A stretch of DNA of 64,000 nucleotides from Kitasatospora sp. MAA4 (GTDB lineage Bacteria > Actinomycetota > Actinomycetes > Streptomycetales > Streptomycetaceae), in NCBI RefSeq assembly GCF_029893355.1, contig NZ_JARZAI010000009.1, positions 62,001 to 126,000 of the forward strand, in the 5' to 3' direction. Of the stretch, positions 51,748 to 60,033 are shown piece after piece. Made by a program: the position numbers and the translations under genes. The notes beneath the pieces were generated by a model. It saw only the letters and a program-made list of their open reading frames with translations, had not been told where the DNA came from and did not search any database. Position 1 is the first letter of the stretch. Each line of letters opens with the position of its first letter.

Positions 51748-52380
51748 ATGAGCGAACTGCCGTCCCCAGCCACCGCCCGGCCCTCACTGACCGAGCGCCG
51801 CCGCAGCGAGACCCAGCTGGAGATCGCCGCGGCCGCCGCCGCGCTCTTCGCCGAGCACGGCGCGGAGGCCACCACGGCCGAGGACGTCGCCCGCAGCTCG
51901 GGCGTCGCGCTGCGCACCTTCTACCGCTACTTCCGCACCAAGGAGGAGGCCGTCGCCCCGCTGCTCGCGGCCGGTGGCCGGCGCTGGGTGGCACTGATCG
52001 CGGGGAGTCCGGACGACCTGCCGGTGCCGCAGGTGCTGGAGCGGGCCGCCGTCGAGGCGCTGACCCCGGCCGACGAGGAGATGACGCGGGGTCTGCTGGT
52101 CACCCGCGCTCTGCTGACCGATCCGGGGCTGCGGACCGTCTGGCAGGGCGTCCACCAGGACTCCGAGGACGAGCTGGTCCCGGTGCTGGCCGCCCGCTGC
52201 GGTCCGACCGCCGACCCGCTGGAGGTCCGGCTGGCCGCGGCCGCCGCCACCGCCGCGATCCGGGTGGCGCTGGAGAGTTGGGCGGCGACGGACGCGGGCA
52301 CCACGGGGACCGGCTCGCCCGGGGAGCTGGCGGCGCGCTGCGTAAGGGAGTTGACGGCGGGACTGCGGCTCTGGTCCTGA
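51748..52380 (+). CDS. TetR-family transcriptional regulator
   Basis: 210 residues. HTH about 22-66: TQLEIAAAAAALFAEHGAEA, TTAEDVARSSGVALRTFYRY and FRTKEEAVAPLL. The C-terminal domain is Ala-rich and helical (MftR/AcrR_C-like). Divergent from the SDR gene, sharing the palindrome at 51666-51680. The first 15 residues are a disordered Ser/Pro tail. Confidence 0.88.
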   Translation: MSELPSPATARPSLTERRRSETQLEIAAAAAALFAEHGAEATTAEDVARSSGVALRTFYRYFRTKEEAVAPLLAAGGRRWVALIAGSPDDLPVPQVLERAAVEALTPADEEMTRGLLVTRALLTDPGLRTVWQGVHQDSEDELVPVLAARCGPTADPLEVRLAAAAATAAIRVALESWAATDAGTTGTGSPGELAARCVRELTAGLRLWS

Positions 52381-52398
52381 CGCTCCCTCCAGGAGGTG

Positions 52399-52737
52399 TC
52401 AGGCCACCTGCTCCAGCGTGCCGGTGTGCAGCTCGCCGACCCGGCCGCCCTCGCCCTCGTACGTCCAGAACACCCGGACCGTCAGCGCCGCCAGGTCCAT
52501 CACATGGCTGACCGTCAGGCCGCTTTTCGGCTCCGTCCAGCTGACGAAGTAGATCTCCGGTGCGACCCGCGCGACGTGCAGCGCGACGTCCTCCCACTGA
52601 CCGGCCGACTCGCCCAGGCCCTCCCAGCGCAGCCGCGTGCCGTCGGCCGAGTAGGCATTGCGGAAGGCCGCGCCGTTGTCGACCTGGAACAGGTACGTCC
52701 GGCCGGCGAAGCCCGGCAGGGGAGCGGTCTCGGTCAT
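52399..52737 (-). CDS. MoaF-like beta-barrel protein
   Basis: 112 residues: TYLFQVDNGAAFRNAYSADG, LRWEGLGESAGQWEDVALHV, IYFVSWTEPKSGLTVSHVMD and VRVFWTYEGEGG give the strand pattern of MoaF-related proteins (calycin-like barrels, also near phenolic acid decarboxylase). MoaF's role, once linked to molybdopterin, is not established. No signal peptide. Convergent with the TetR gene. Confidence 0.7.
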   Translation of the reverse strand: MTETAPLPGFAGRTYLFQVDNGAAFRNAYSADGTRLRWEGLGESAGQWEDVALHVARVAPEIYFVSWTEPKSGLTVSHVMDLAALTVRVFWTYEGEGGRVGELHTGTLEQVA

Positions 52738-52930
52738 GCTGGGGGAGTCCTCGTTTCCGGGGCCGGGGACGGGAGGCGATCGCCCCCCGAGGCGTGCGTG
52801 CCCAAGCTATCGGACCGGGCCGACAGAGGGATAATGGTCGGGCGACACGCCCGTGCGTCGCATGCCGGTCGTCCGGCCAGCCGTTGGCCCGCCGGTCAGC
52901 GCGCCGCCGCGGGGCGTCGGGAGGTTGATC

Positions 52931-53125
52931 ATGCGCAAGGTTGCAGACTGCCGTGAGTTCCCGAGCGAGACGAACTGCTCGCTGGCCATCTCCGGTGAGG
53001 AGGAGGAGGTCGTGCGGGCCGCCTCAGAGCACGCCGTCTCGGTGCACGGGCACACGGACTCCCCCGAGCTGCGGAGCCAGATCAGGTCCGGCCTCAAGGA
53101 CGAGCTGATCCTCCAGCACACCTGA
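52931..53125 (+). CDS. DUF1059 small protein
   Basis: 64 residues. MRKVADCREFPSETNCSLAI and the AASEHAVSVHGHTDSPELR region are characteristic of DUF1059, small acidic predicted proteins with two Cys and a conserved HAVxxHG. GGGAGG lies 6 bases before the ATG. Function unknown. Confidence 0.85.
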   Translation: MRKVADCREFPSETNCSLAISGEEEEVVRAASEHAVSVHGHTDSPELRSQIRSGLKDELILQHT

Positions 53126-53230
53126 GGCACACACCGGCCGGGCGCCCCGCGCCGTACGGGATTCTCCGTATGGCGCGGGGCACCCGCCGCCTGCTGCACT
53201 GGGGTGAGACGGCAGGAGGAGGCGGTCGGG

Positions 53231-54331
53231 ATGGCCATGGACGAGAAGACCGGGAGCACCGGGAGCGCCATGGGCACGGTGGATCAGGACAAGGTGATGG
53301 AGTTCCTGATGCGCGTGGTGACGGACGGCGGCGCGGCTGCCGCCGGACTCTGCACCTCGCTCGGTGACCGGTTGGGGCTGTACACCGCGATGGCCGGCTC
53401 GGGGACGATGACCTCGGCGCAGCTCGCGGAGCGGACGGGCCTGCACGAGCGCTACGTGCGCGAGTGGCTGGCGGCGCAGGTGGCCGGCGAGTACGTGATG
53501 TACGACGCCGATGCGGATGGCTACCTGCTGCCCGACGAGCACGCCGCCGTGCTGGCCGACCCGACCGCGCCGACCTACGCGGCCGGCTTCTTCACCATGA
53601 TGCAGGCGCTCTACGGCACCGAGGACGTCCTGATGGAGGCGTTCCGCACGGGCAGCGGGGTCGGCTGGGAGGAGCACAGCAGCGCGCTCTTCGCCGGGAC
53701 GGCCAAGTTCTTCCGCCCCGGCTACACCGGCGCGCTGGTTCCGGAGTGGATCCCCGCGATGAACGGCACCGAGGCCAAACTGCGCGCGGGCGCGGAGGTC
53801 GCCGACATCGGCTGCGGCTACGGCTGGTCGACGCTGCTGATGGCCGAGGCCTACCCGGCCTCGAAGTTCCACGGCTTCGACTTCCACCGGCCCTCGGTCG
53901 AGGCGGCTCGCCGCAACGCCGAGGAGAAGGGGATGGCCGACCGGGTCAGCTTCGAGGTCGCCACCGCGCAGGACTTCCCGGGCCAGGACTACGACCTGAT
54001 CACCTTCTTCGACTGCCTGCACGACATGGGCGACCCGGGCAGCGCCCTGCAGCACGCCCGTGCGGCGCTCTCCGAGGACGGCAGCTGCATGATCGTGGAG
54101 CCCAACGTCTCGGCGGACGTCCGGGAGAACGCCAACCCGATCGGCCGCGCGGTGGTCTCCGCGTCGGTCGCCGTCTGCCTGCCCTCCGCGCTGGCCCAGC
54201 ACGGGCCGCTCGCGATGGGCAACCACGCCGGCGAGGATGCCATGCGCATGATCGCCGACGACGCCGGACTGCACCACTGGAAGCTGGCCGCCGAGACCCC
54301 GGTGAACCGGGTGTACGCCGCCAGCAGGTAG
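53231..54331 (+). CDS. SAM-dependent methyltransferase with N-terminal winged helix
   Basis: 366 residues. Residues about 25-100 form a winged-helix dimerisation part (MTSAQLAERTGLHERYVREW) as in small-molecule O-methyltransferases. The class I methyltransferase core has motif I EVADIGCGYGWSTLL (about 191-205), FHGFDFHRPSV (motif II) and YDLITFFDCLHDMGDPGSAL (motif IV). The substrate is unknown. GGAGGAGG lies 8 bases before ATG 53231 (MAMDEK); the GTG at 53204 lacks this. Ends just before a 21-base inverted repeat. Confidence 0.85.
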   Translation: MAMDEKTGSTGSAMGTVDQDKVMEFLMRVVTDGGAAAAGLCTSLGDRLGLYTAMAGSGTMTSAQLAERTGLHERYVREWLAAQVAGEYVMYDADADGYLLPDEHAAVLADPTAPTYAAGFFTMMQALYGTEDVLMEAFRTGSGVGWEEHSSALFAGTAKFFRPGYTGALVPEWIPAMNGTEAKLRAGAEVADIGCGYGWSTLLMAEAYPASKFHGFDFHRPSVEAARRNAEEKGMADRVSFEVATAQDFPGQDYDLITFFDCLHDMGDPGSALQHARAALSEDGSCMIVEPNVSADVRENANPIGRAVVSASVAVCLPSALAQHGPLAMGNHAGEDAMRMIADDAGLHHWKLAAETPVNRVYAASR

Positions 54332-54354
54332 AGCCGGAATGTCGGGTCCGGCTT

Positions 54355-54412
54355 GACCGGCCTCCCCGGACGGAGCACGCTTCTGGAGTGACTCCGTCCG
54401 GGGAGGCCGGTC
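54355..54412. repeat. Perfect 21-bp inverted repeat spanning the LuxR gene start
   Basis: 54355-54375 and 54392-54412 are exact reverse complements (inner end CGGACGGAG / CTCCGTCCG), with a 16-base loop 54376-54391. The GTG proposed as start of the LuxR gene (54388) is in the loop and the right arm encodes its first residues. Reads as a terminator of the methyltransferase gene or an attenuator for LuxR. Confidence 0.85.
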
Positions 54413-55125
54413 TACGGCGGATCTTCGCCGTGATCGACCTGCTGCTCGACGCCGTCGACGAGGAGACGCTCCTCCCGGCGCTGTTCCCGGCACTGCTCCG
54501 GGCCGTCCCGGGGGACAGCCTCACCTGGTCGGTGCGTACGCCCGCCGGCCGGCACCCGATCACCACGCCGTCCGGGTTGTTCGGCCCCGAGGCGCTGGCC
54601 GGCTTCTTCCGCAACGCGCCCGCCGACGCGCTCTTCCGGCACACCAACACCGGCAGCGGCGTGCCGATGCGCCGCTCCGACCTGATGTCCCGCACCGAGT
54701 ACCACCGGCTGGGCACCTACGCCGAGGCGCTGCGCGCGGCGGGCGCCGAACACCAGCTGGCCACCGCCTTCCCGGCGGGCTGGGCGCGCAGCGGGCGGCG
54801 CACCGTCTGCCTGGTGGTGAACCGGGAGGGCAGCGACTTCGCCGACGCCGACCTGGAGGCCGCGACGCTGCTGCGGGCCCGGCTGGGCCACGCGCTCGAC
54901 CGGCTCGCCCCGCCGGTACGGCTGCCGGCGGGCCTCACGCCGCGCGAGAGCGCCGTGCTCGACCTGCTCGCGTGCGGCTTGACCGACCGCCAGATCGCCC
55001 GCCGGCTGGACGTCTCCGAGCGCACCGTGGACAAGCACCTGGAGCACGTCTACGCCAAGTTGCGGGTGCACAACCGGGTGGCGGCCGCCGGCCTCTGGCG
55101 CACGGCCGGTACCCGCCTCGTCTGA
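54388..55125 (+). CDS. LuxR-type transcriptional regulator
   Basis: 245 residues from GTG 54388 (alternative GTG 54430, outside the hairpin, gives VIDLLLDAVDEET). The C-terminal GerE HTH is complete: LTPRESAVLDLLACGLTDRQ, IARRLDVSERTVDKHLEHVY and AKLRVHNRVAA (about 180-235). The N-terminal 165 residues look like a GAF/PAS-type helical-beta sensor but lack a receiver Asp pattern. Its ligand is unknown. The ribosome site of the first GTG is poor and would be sequestered by the hairpin. Confidence 0.82.
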   Translation: MTPSGEAGLRRIFAVIDLLLDAVDEETLLPALFPALLRAVPGDSLTWSVRTPAGRHPITTPSGLFGPEALAGFFRNAPADALFRHTNTGSGVPMRRSDLMSRTEYHRLGTYAEALRAAGAEHQLATAFPAGWARSGRRTVCLVVNREGSDFADADLEAATLLRARLGHALDRLAPPVRLPAGLTPRESAVLDLLACGLTDRQIARRLDVSERTVDKHLEHVYAKLRVHNRVAAAGLWRTAGTRLV

Positions 55126-55424
55126 GGCCCACCGGCCGGTGTGAGCTTGGCGACAGCGCCTTGTCCGCGCGCGAACGGTCTGCCTACCCTTCCTGCGTCC
55201 GCCTCTGGCGGGCCCTGCCGCCGGGACGCCGAGTCCTGCCCACCCGCCGGCCGGCACCACGGCACCGTACGGGCAGGAGCGGGGGAACCAGGTCAGTCGC
55301 CGCGCACCCCTTGCGCTTGCAGAGGGCGCGGCTCGGGGTGAAGCCGTCCGTCCCACCGGCGGCAGGGCCGAGACCTCAGGCCCCAACCCGACAGCTCACC
55401 TCGCAGGCGTCGCAGAGGACCCCC
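55126..55424. other. Intergenic region, 299 bases, no gene seen
   Basis: Between the LuxR gene and the GH16 gene. No credible coding frame or strong promoter is visible. Confidence 0.5.
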
Positions 55425-56624
55425 ATGAACTTTTCCGGTACTCCCGCACGCCTGGGCACGATAGCCGGGGTGGTCGGCCTGCTGGCCGTGCCCGTGGTCT
55501 CCCAGGCCCAGGCCTACGGTGCGCCCAGCGTCACCCAGGACCGCCTGACCCCCACCTCGGCCGTCGCCGGGGCCCCGACCACCGCGTCCCTGACGCTGCA
55601 CTCCTCCTCCTGCTTCACCGCCCGCACGGTGGGCGTGGGAGTGCGCGACGCGGCCGGGAACAACCTCGACTTCCCCGGCTCGCGCTCCAACGCGCAGATC
55701 TGCCCCGGCGGCCTCTCGCTGACCACCGCCGCGCGCACGCTGCCGGCCGGGACGTACAACGAGTTCGGCTTCTGGCAGGACCTCGGTGGCGCCTGGCACA
55801 ACCTGACCACGCAGACCCTCACCGTCGGCACGACGGCCCACGCCCCGGCGCCCCAGCCGGCCCCGACGCCGACCCCGGCCCCGGCGCCCACCCCCACCCC
55901 GGCGCCCGCGCCGACCCCCGTGGCGCCGACCTCGCCGGTCGCGGGCAAGAACCTGACCTGGTCGGACGAGTTCAACACCCCGCTGGCCCAGGACCCGCAC
56001 TGGCAGTCCTCGACCACCACCGCGTACAAGTACGGCACCCACAACCCGGACGACAACAAGCTCGACTGGCTCACCCCGTCCGACGTCCAGGTGGCAGGCG
56101 GCGTGGCGACCTTCACGGCGCAGCCCGGCAGCCACACCCTGGAGAACGGCAAGCAGGCCTGGAACACCGGGCTGCTCACCACCGAGGGCACCGCCGAGGG
56201 CTTCAAGGTCAAGACCGGCGACTACGCCGAGGCCCGGGTCCAGCTGCCCACCGGCTCCGGCGCCTGGCCGGCCCTGTGGACCTGGCAGAACGGCGGCAAC
56301 GAGGTCGATTCGTTCGAGTACCACCCGGACAACCCGAACCTGCTGGAGCTGACCAACCACGTCAACCCCGGGCAGGACTACTGGACCAACGCCTCGGCGG
56401 TGGCCCCCGGCCAGTGGGTGACCATCGGCACGTACTACGGCGCCAACTCGGTGGACTGGTACGTCAACGGGACCAAGGTCTACTCCGACAACACCGGCGT
56501 GGGCGCCAACTGGTCCGCCTACCTGATCCTCAACCTCTCGGTCGGCGCCGGCGAGTACCACCCGGGCCCGCAGGGCACCACCCCGATCACCTTCGCCGCG
56601 GACTACGTCCGCGTCTACCGCTAA
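55425..56624 (+). CDS. Secreted glycoside hydrolase family 16 (beta-glucanase-like)
   Basis: 399 residues. Signal peptide about 1-29 (TIAGVVGLLAVPVVSQAQA). A beta-sandwich accessory domain (about 32-142) with two Cys precedes a Pro/Thr/Ala linker (PAPTPTPAPAPTPTPAPA). The GH16 domain (about 172-399) holds the catalytic ExDxxE motif NEVDSFEYHPD (Glu293 nucleophile, Asp295, Glu298 acid/base), with a one-residue change (Ser for the usual Ile/Tyr) between. It would cleave beta-1,3/1,4-glucans or related polymers outside the cell. Followed by a long terminator hairpin. Confidence 0.88.
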   Translation: MNFSGTPARLGTIAGVVGLLAVPVVSQAQAYGAPSVTQDRLTPTSAVAGAPTTASLTLHSSSCFTARTVGVGVRDAAGNNLDFPGSRSNAQICPGGLSLTTAARTLPAGTYNEFGFWQDLGGAWHNLTTQTLTVGTTAHAPAPQPAPTPTPAPAPTPTPAPAPTPVAPTSPVAGKNLTWSDEFNTPLAQDPHWQSSTTTAYKYGTHNPDDNKLDWLTPSDVQVAGGVATFTAQPGSHTLENGKQAWNTGLLTTEGTAEGFKVKTGDYAEARVQLPTGSGAWPALWTWQNGGNEVDSFEYHPDNPNLLELTNHVNPGQDYWTNASAVAPGQWVTIGTYYGANSVDWYVNGTKVYSDNTGVGANWSAYLILNLSVGAGEYHPGPQGTTPITFAADYVRVYR

Positions 56625-56679
56625 ACGCACTCCACGACGCCCCGGACCGCTCAGCGAGCGGGCCGGGGCGTCAGTGCGT
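56625..56679. terminator. Long bidirectional hairpin between GH16 and IclR genes
   Basis: Inner arms 56636-56652 and 56656-56672 pair with one mismatch (17 bases, AGC loop); outer arms ACGCACT (56625-56631) and AGTGCGT (56673-56679) add seven more pairs. It fills the gap between the two convergent stops. Confidence 0.85.
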
Positions 56680-57474
56680 TCACGGCGCCAGGACGTGGCC
56701 CAGGCGTTCGGCGATCTGGCGCATCACGGGGACGAGGGAGGCGCTGCCGGCCTGCTCCTCCAGGGCGCGGATGCGGGCCTCGGGGCCGGAGACGGAGAGG
56801 GCGGTGGGGGTCGGCGCGCCGGGGACGGCGACGGCGATGCAGCGCACGCCGATCTCCTGCTCCTGGTCGTCCACCACGTAGCCGGCCTCGCGGGCCGCCG
56901 CCAGCTGGGCGAAGAGCGCGGTGGGGTCGGTGACGGTGAAGGCGGTGTGGGCGGGCAGCGGCTGGGTACCGAGCACGGCCCGGGCCTCGTCCTCGGGGAG
57001 CTGGGCGAGCAGCGCCTTGCCGACGCCGGTGCAGTGCGGCTGCACCCGGCGGCCGACCTCGGTGAACATCCGCATCGAGCGCCGCGACTGGACCTGGCCG
57101 ACGTAGACCACGTCGCCGCCCTCCAGGACGGCCAGGTTGGCGGTCTCGCCGGTGGCCTCCATCAGCTCGGCCAGGTAGGGGCGGGCCCAGCTGCCGAGCA
57201 GTCGGCCGGCCGTCTCGCCGAGCCGGATCAGCCGCGGGCCCAGGGTGTAGCGGCGAGCGGTGTCCTGGCGTACATAACCCTGCTGCGCCAGGGTACGAAC
57301 AAGCCGGTGGATGGTGGGCATCGGCAGGCCCGAGGTGGTCGACAGCTCGCTGAGGGTGGCGATGCCGCCGGAGTCGGCCAGCGCCTCCAGGAGCTGGAAG
57401 GCGCGCTCGACGGACTGCACGCTTCCGGCACTGCGGTCGGAGCCTGTCGATGCTGCGGCAGGGGTGCTGGCCAC
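56680..57474 (-). CDS. allR: IclR-family repressor, AllR-like (allantoin/glyoxylate regulator)
   Basis: 264 residues from GTG 57474. N-terminal HTH about 22-80 (VQSVERAFQLLEALADSGGI, GLPMPTIHRLVRTLAQQGYV) and IclR effector domain about 95-262 (ANLAVLEGGDVVYVGQVQSR, VGRRVQPHCTGVGKALLAQL, CIAVAVPG with the conserved Cys/Ala region). The effector site of this family binds small acids; the AllR of S. coelicolor responds to allantoate-pathway metabolites. Divergent from aceB, with the probable operator inside the aceB promoter. The allR name is an inference from sequence type and context. Confidence 0.85.
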   Translation of the reverse strand: MASTPAAASTGSDRSAGSVQSVERAFQLLEALADSGGIATLSELSTTSGLPMPTIHRLVRTLAQQGYVRQDTARRYTLGPRLIRLGETAGRLLGSWARPYLAELMEATGETANLAVLEGGDVVYVGQVQSRRSMRMFTEVGRRVQPHCTGVGKALLAQLPEDEARAVLGTQPLPAHTAFTVTDPTALFAQLAAAREAGYVVDDQEQEIGVRCIAVAVPGAPTPTALSVSGPEARIRALEEQAGSASLVPVMRQIAERLGHVLAP

Positions 57475-57534
57475 CGGCGTTCCCTTTGCTCTCGGGGGAG
57501 GAGTAGGCTCCCAGCGATCTACCTCAACAAACCG

Positions 57535-57563
57535 TTGAAATTCTGTATCGCGGAAACTAGTCT
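57535..57563 (+). promoter_or_regulatory. aceB promoter
   Basis: TTGAAA (57535-57540), 17-base spacer, TAGTCT (57558-57563). The spacer is filled exactly by the dyad TTCTGTATCGCGGAA (57541-57555). Confidence 0.7.
57541..57555. promoter_or_regulatory. Probable AllR operator 1 (TTCTGTATCGCGGAA)
   Basis: The 15-mer differs from that before gcl (60004-60018) at two positions, both T/C. It is a TTC...GAA dyad. It sits within the spacer between -35 and -10, where a bound repressor would block polymerase. A second element, ATTCTGTA (57540-57547)/TACAGAAT (57570-57577), forms a wider inverted repeat across the -10. Confidence 0.75.
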
Positions 57564-57661
57564 CCACCTTACAGAATCGAACCCGCCAGTAGGCGGGTTC
57601 AGATCGAGGAAGTTCCCACCGGAGCTTCCTTAGGCTCAACCGTCCAAGGAGTGTCCTGCCC

Positions 57662-59314
57662 ATGGCTGCAGACAATGGACCTGTCGGCGTCTCACCCGCC
57701 GCTCCGGTCGTCACTGTCGCCGGACCGCGCGTCCCCCGTGCGGAGGAGGTGCTCACTCCGGAGGCGGTCGCCTTCGTCGTGGGCCTGCACCGTACCTTCG
57801 AAGGCCGCCGGCAGGAACTCCTGACCCGACGAAAGTCCCGCCGAGCCGAGATCGCCGAAGCGGGCACGCTCGACTTCCTCCCCGAGACCGCGGCGATCCG
57901 CGCCGGGGACTGGAAGGTCGCCCCCGCGCCGCGCGCGCTGCAGGACCGCCGGGTCGAGATCACCGGCCCGACCGACCGCAAGATGGTCGTCAACGCCCTC
58001 AACTCGGGCGCCAAGATCTGGCTGGCCGACTTCGAGGACGCCACCTCGCCGACCTGGCAGGCCGTGGTCTCCGGTCAGATCAACCTGATCGACGCCTACG
58101 AGGGCCGGATCGACTTCACCTCCGAGCAGGGCAAGACCTACACCCTCAAGCCCGCCGCCGAACTGGCCACCGTGGTGGTCCGCCCGCGCGGCTGGCACCT
58201 GGACGAGAACCACCTGCTGGTGGACGGCGTGCCGGTGGCCGGCGCGTTCTTCGACTTCGGCCTCTACTTCTTCCACAACGCGAAGCGGCTGATCGCCAAG
58301 GGCGCCGAGGACCCCAACTCCGGGCCGTACTTCTACCTTCCGAAGACCGAGAGCCACCTCGAGGCGCGTCTCTGGAACGACGTCTTCACCTACGCCCAGG
58401 AGAAGCTCGGCATCGCGCACGGCACCATCCGGGCGACCGTGCTGATCGAGACGATCACCGCCTCCTTCGAGATGGACGAGATCCTCTTCGAGCTGCGCGA
58501 CCACGCCGCGGGCCTCAACGCCGGCCGCTGGGACTACCTCTTCTCGATCGTCAAGAACTTCCGCGACGCCGGCGACCACTACATCCTGCCGGACCGCAAC
58601 AGCGTGGGCATGACCTCGCCCTTCATGGCCGCCTACGCCCGCCTGCTGGTGCAGACCTGCCACAAGCGCGGCGCGCACGCGATCGGCGGCATGGCCGCCT
58701 TCATCCCCTCGCGCAAGGACCCCGAGGTCAACGCCGCCGCGCTGGAGAAGGTCAAGGCGGACAAGGACCGCGAGGCCGCGGGCGGCTTCGACGGCTCCTG
58801 GGTGGCCCACCCGGACCTGGTGCCGGTGGCCCGCGCCTCGTTCGACGCGGTGCTCGGCGAGCGGCCCAACCAGAAGGACAACCCGGGCTCCGCCGAGACG
58901 GTGAAGGGCAGTCAGTTGCTCGACATCGCCGGCTCCGGCGGCCAGTGCACCGAAGCCGGTCTGCAGAACGCGGTCGCTGTCGGCCTGCGCTACAGCGAGG
59001 CCTGGCTGCGCGGCCTGGGTGCGGTCGGCATCTTCAACATGATGGAGGACGCCGCCACCGCGGAGATCTCCCGCTCGCAGATCTGGCAGTGGATCCACAA
59101 CAACGTGGTGCTCGCCGACAGCGGCGAGAAGGCCACCGCGGAGCTGGTCCGCCGTCTGGTCTCCGAGGAACTGGTCTCGCTCCGCGCGGAGTTGGGCGAG
59201 GACGCGTACGCGGCCGGCCGGTGGGCCGAGGCGCGCGAACTCTTCGAGCAGGTCTCGCTCGCCGAGGACTTCGTCGACTTCCTGACGCTGCCAGGCTACG
59301 CACTGCTCGGCTGA
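57662..59314 (+). CDS. aceB: Malate synthase A
   Basis: 550 residues with the complete A-type fold: FLPETAAIRAGDWKVAPAPR, KIWLADFEDATSPTW (about 118-132), GTIRATVLIETITASFEMDE (about 256-275), NSVGMTSPFMAAYARL and NMMEDAATAEISRSQIWQWI (about 459-478, catalytic Asp/Glu region). It condenses glyoxylate with acetyl-CoA to malate. AAGGAG ribosome site before ATG 57662. Divergent from its probable repressor gene. In streptomycetes this gene is grouped with the allantoin pathway rather than isocitrate lyase. Confidence 0.97.
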   Translation: MAADNGPVGVSPAAPVVTVAGPRVPRAEEVLTPEAVAFVVGLHRTFEGRRQELLTRRKSRRAEIAEAGTLDFLPETAAIRAGDWKVAPAPRALQDRRVEITGPTDRKMVVNALNSGAKIWLADFEDATSPTWQAVVSGQINLIDAYEGRIDFTSEQGKTYTLKPAAELATVVVRPRGWHLDENHLLVDGVPVAGAFFDFGLYFFHNAKRLIAKGAEDPNSGPYFYLPKTESHLEARLWNDVFTYAQEKLGIAHGTIRATVLIETITASFEMDEILFELRDHAAGLNAGRWDYLFSIVKNFRDAGDHYILPDRNSVGMTSPFMAAYARLLVQTCHKRGAHAIGGMAAFIPSRKDPEVNAAALEKVKADKDREAAGGFDGSWVAHPDLVPVARASFDAVLGERPNQKDNPGSAETVKGSQLLDIAGSGGQCTEAGLQNAVAVGLRYSEAWLRGLGAVGIFNMMEDAATAEISRSQIWQWIHNNVVLADSGEKATAELVRRLVSEELVSLRAELGEDAYAAGRWAEARELFEQVSLAEDFVDFLTLPGYALLG

Positions 59315-59397
59315 GCCGCTTACTGCCGTTTCGTACGGTCCGCCGGGACAACCTGTCCCCGGTGGACCGTGCGTTTTTCCCCCGAAGGGTTCCACCC

Positions 59398-59787
59398 ATG
59401 GTCCGCATGTTCCTCAACGGCCAGGCGATGCGCGGCGGCGAGTTCCACGCGCTGCTCGGCGACGCCCCGCTGCTCGGCGTGGTCCGCACCGCCCCCGGAC
59501 ACCGCTTCTTCTCCATCCGAGACGTCTGCCCCGGCCTGCTGCCCGACCCGGCGGTCGACACCGCGATCGAGGGCGAGCTGTACGAGGTGAGCCTGGAGTT
59601 CCTGCGCGACGTCCTGCTGCCCGGCGAGCCGCCCGAGTTGGAGTTCGGCGTCATCGAGCTGGCCGACGGCAGCGCCTGCTTCTCCATGGTGCTCGCCCGC
59701 GGTGAGCTGGAGCGCGGCGTGCACAAGGAGATCACCGAGTTCGGTGGCTGGCGCGCCTACCTGGCGACGCTGGGCCGCACCTTCTAA
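59398..59787 (+). CDS. AtzF C-terminal-like (allophanate hydrolase-related / gamma-glutamylcyclotransferase fold) protein
   Basis: 129 residues. MVRMFLNGQAMRGGEFHALL, RFFSIRDVCPGLLPDP and VSLEFLRDVLLPGEPPELEF fit the stand-alone C-terminal domain of allophanate hydrolase, a gamma-glutamylcyclotransferase-like barrel. The catalytic status is unknown; there is no amidase domain. It follows aceB by 83 bases and precedes a terminator, so it may be read from the aceB promoter. The context suggests a role in allantoin/ureide breakdown. Confidence 0.8.
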   Translation: MVRMFLNGQAMRGGEFHALLGDAPLLGVVRTAPGHRFFSIRDVCPGLLPDPAVDTAIEGELYEVSLEFLRDVLLPGEPPELEFGVIELADGSACFSMVLARGELERGVHKEITEFGGWRAYLATLGRTF

Positions 59788-59808
59788 GCCCTTCCGCTCC
59801 ACCCCCTC

Positions 59809-59842
59809 AGAGAGCCACCGGCGATTTCGCCGGTGGCTCTCT
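59809..59842 (+). terminator. Hairpin terminator after the AtzF-C-like gene
   Basis: AGAGAGCCACCGGCGA (59809-59824) pairs perfectly with 59827-59842. Confidence 0.8.
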
Positions 59843-59950
59843 GTCGTCTCTCCGTCGTCCAAGGCGGGCGACCAAATCGGGCATTTCTCCTGGTGGGATC
59901 ACCAATGGCCAGAGCTTCAACGAGTTGTTGAAGATGGGTCAGCTGAACCC

Positions 59951-59980
59951 TTGACGCCTCACGGGGCTGAGTCGTACTTT
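59951..59980 (+). promoter_or_regulatory. gcl promoter
   Basis: TTGACG (59951-59956), 18-base spacer, TACTTT (59975-59980); transcription would begin near 59987, about 47 bases before the gcl ATG. Confidence 0.65.
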
Positions 59981-60003
59981 TATTTCGCATACCAAAACCC
60001 AGA

Positions 60004-60018
60004 TTCCGTATCGTGGAA
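60004..60018. promoter_or_regulatory. Probable AllR operator 2 (TTCCGTATCGTGGAA)
   Basis: Thirteen of fifteen bases are identical to the site in the aceB promoter, and both differences are T/C. It lies just downstream of the predicted gcl transcription start and 16-30 bases before the start codon. Confidence 0.75.
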
Positions 60019-60033
60019 CCCAGGAGTAGCCCG

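Noticed and set aside
55850..55930. CCGGCCCCGACGCCGACC repeats
   Set aside because: Pro/Thr/Ala linker of the GH16 protein, a coding low-complexity stretch, not a mobile or CRISPR repeat.
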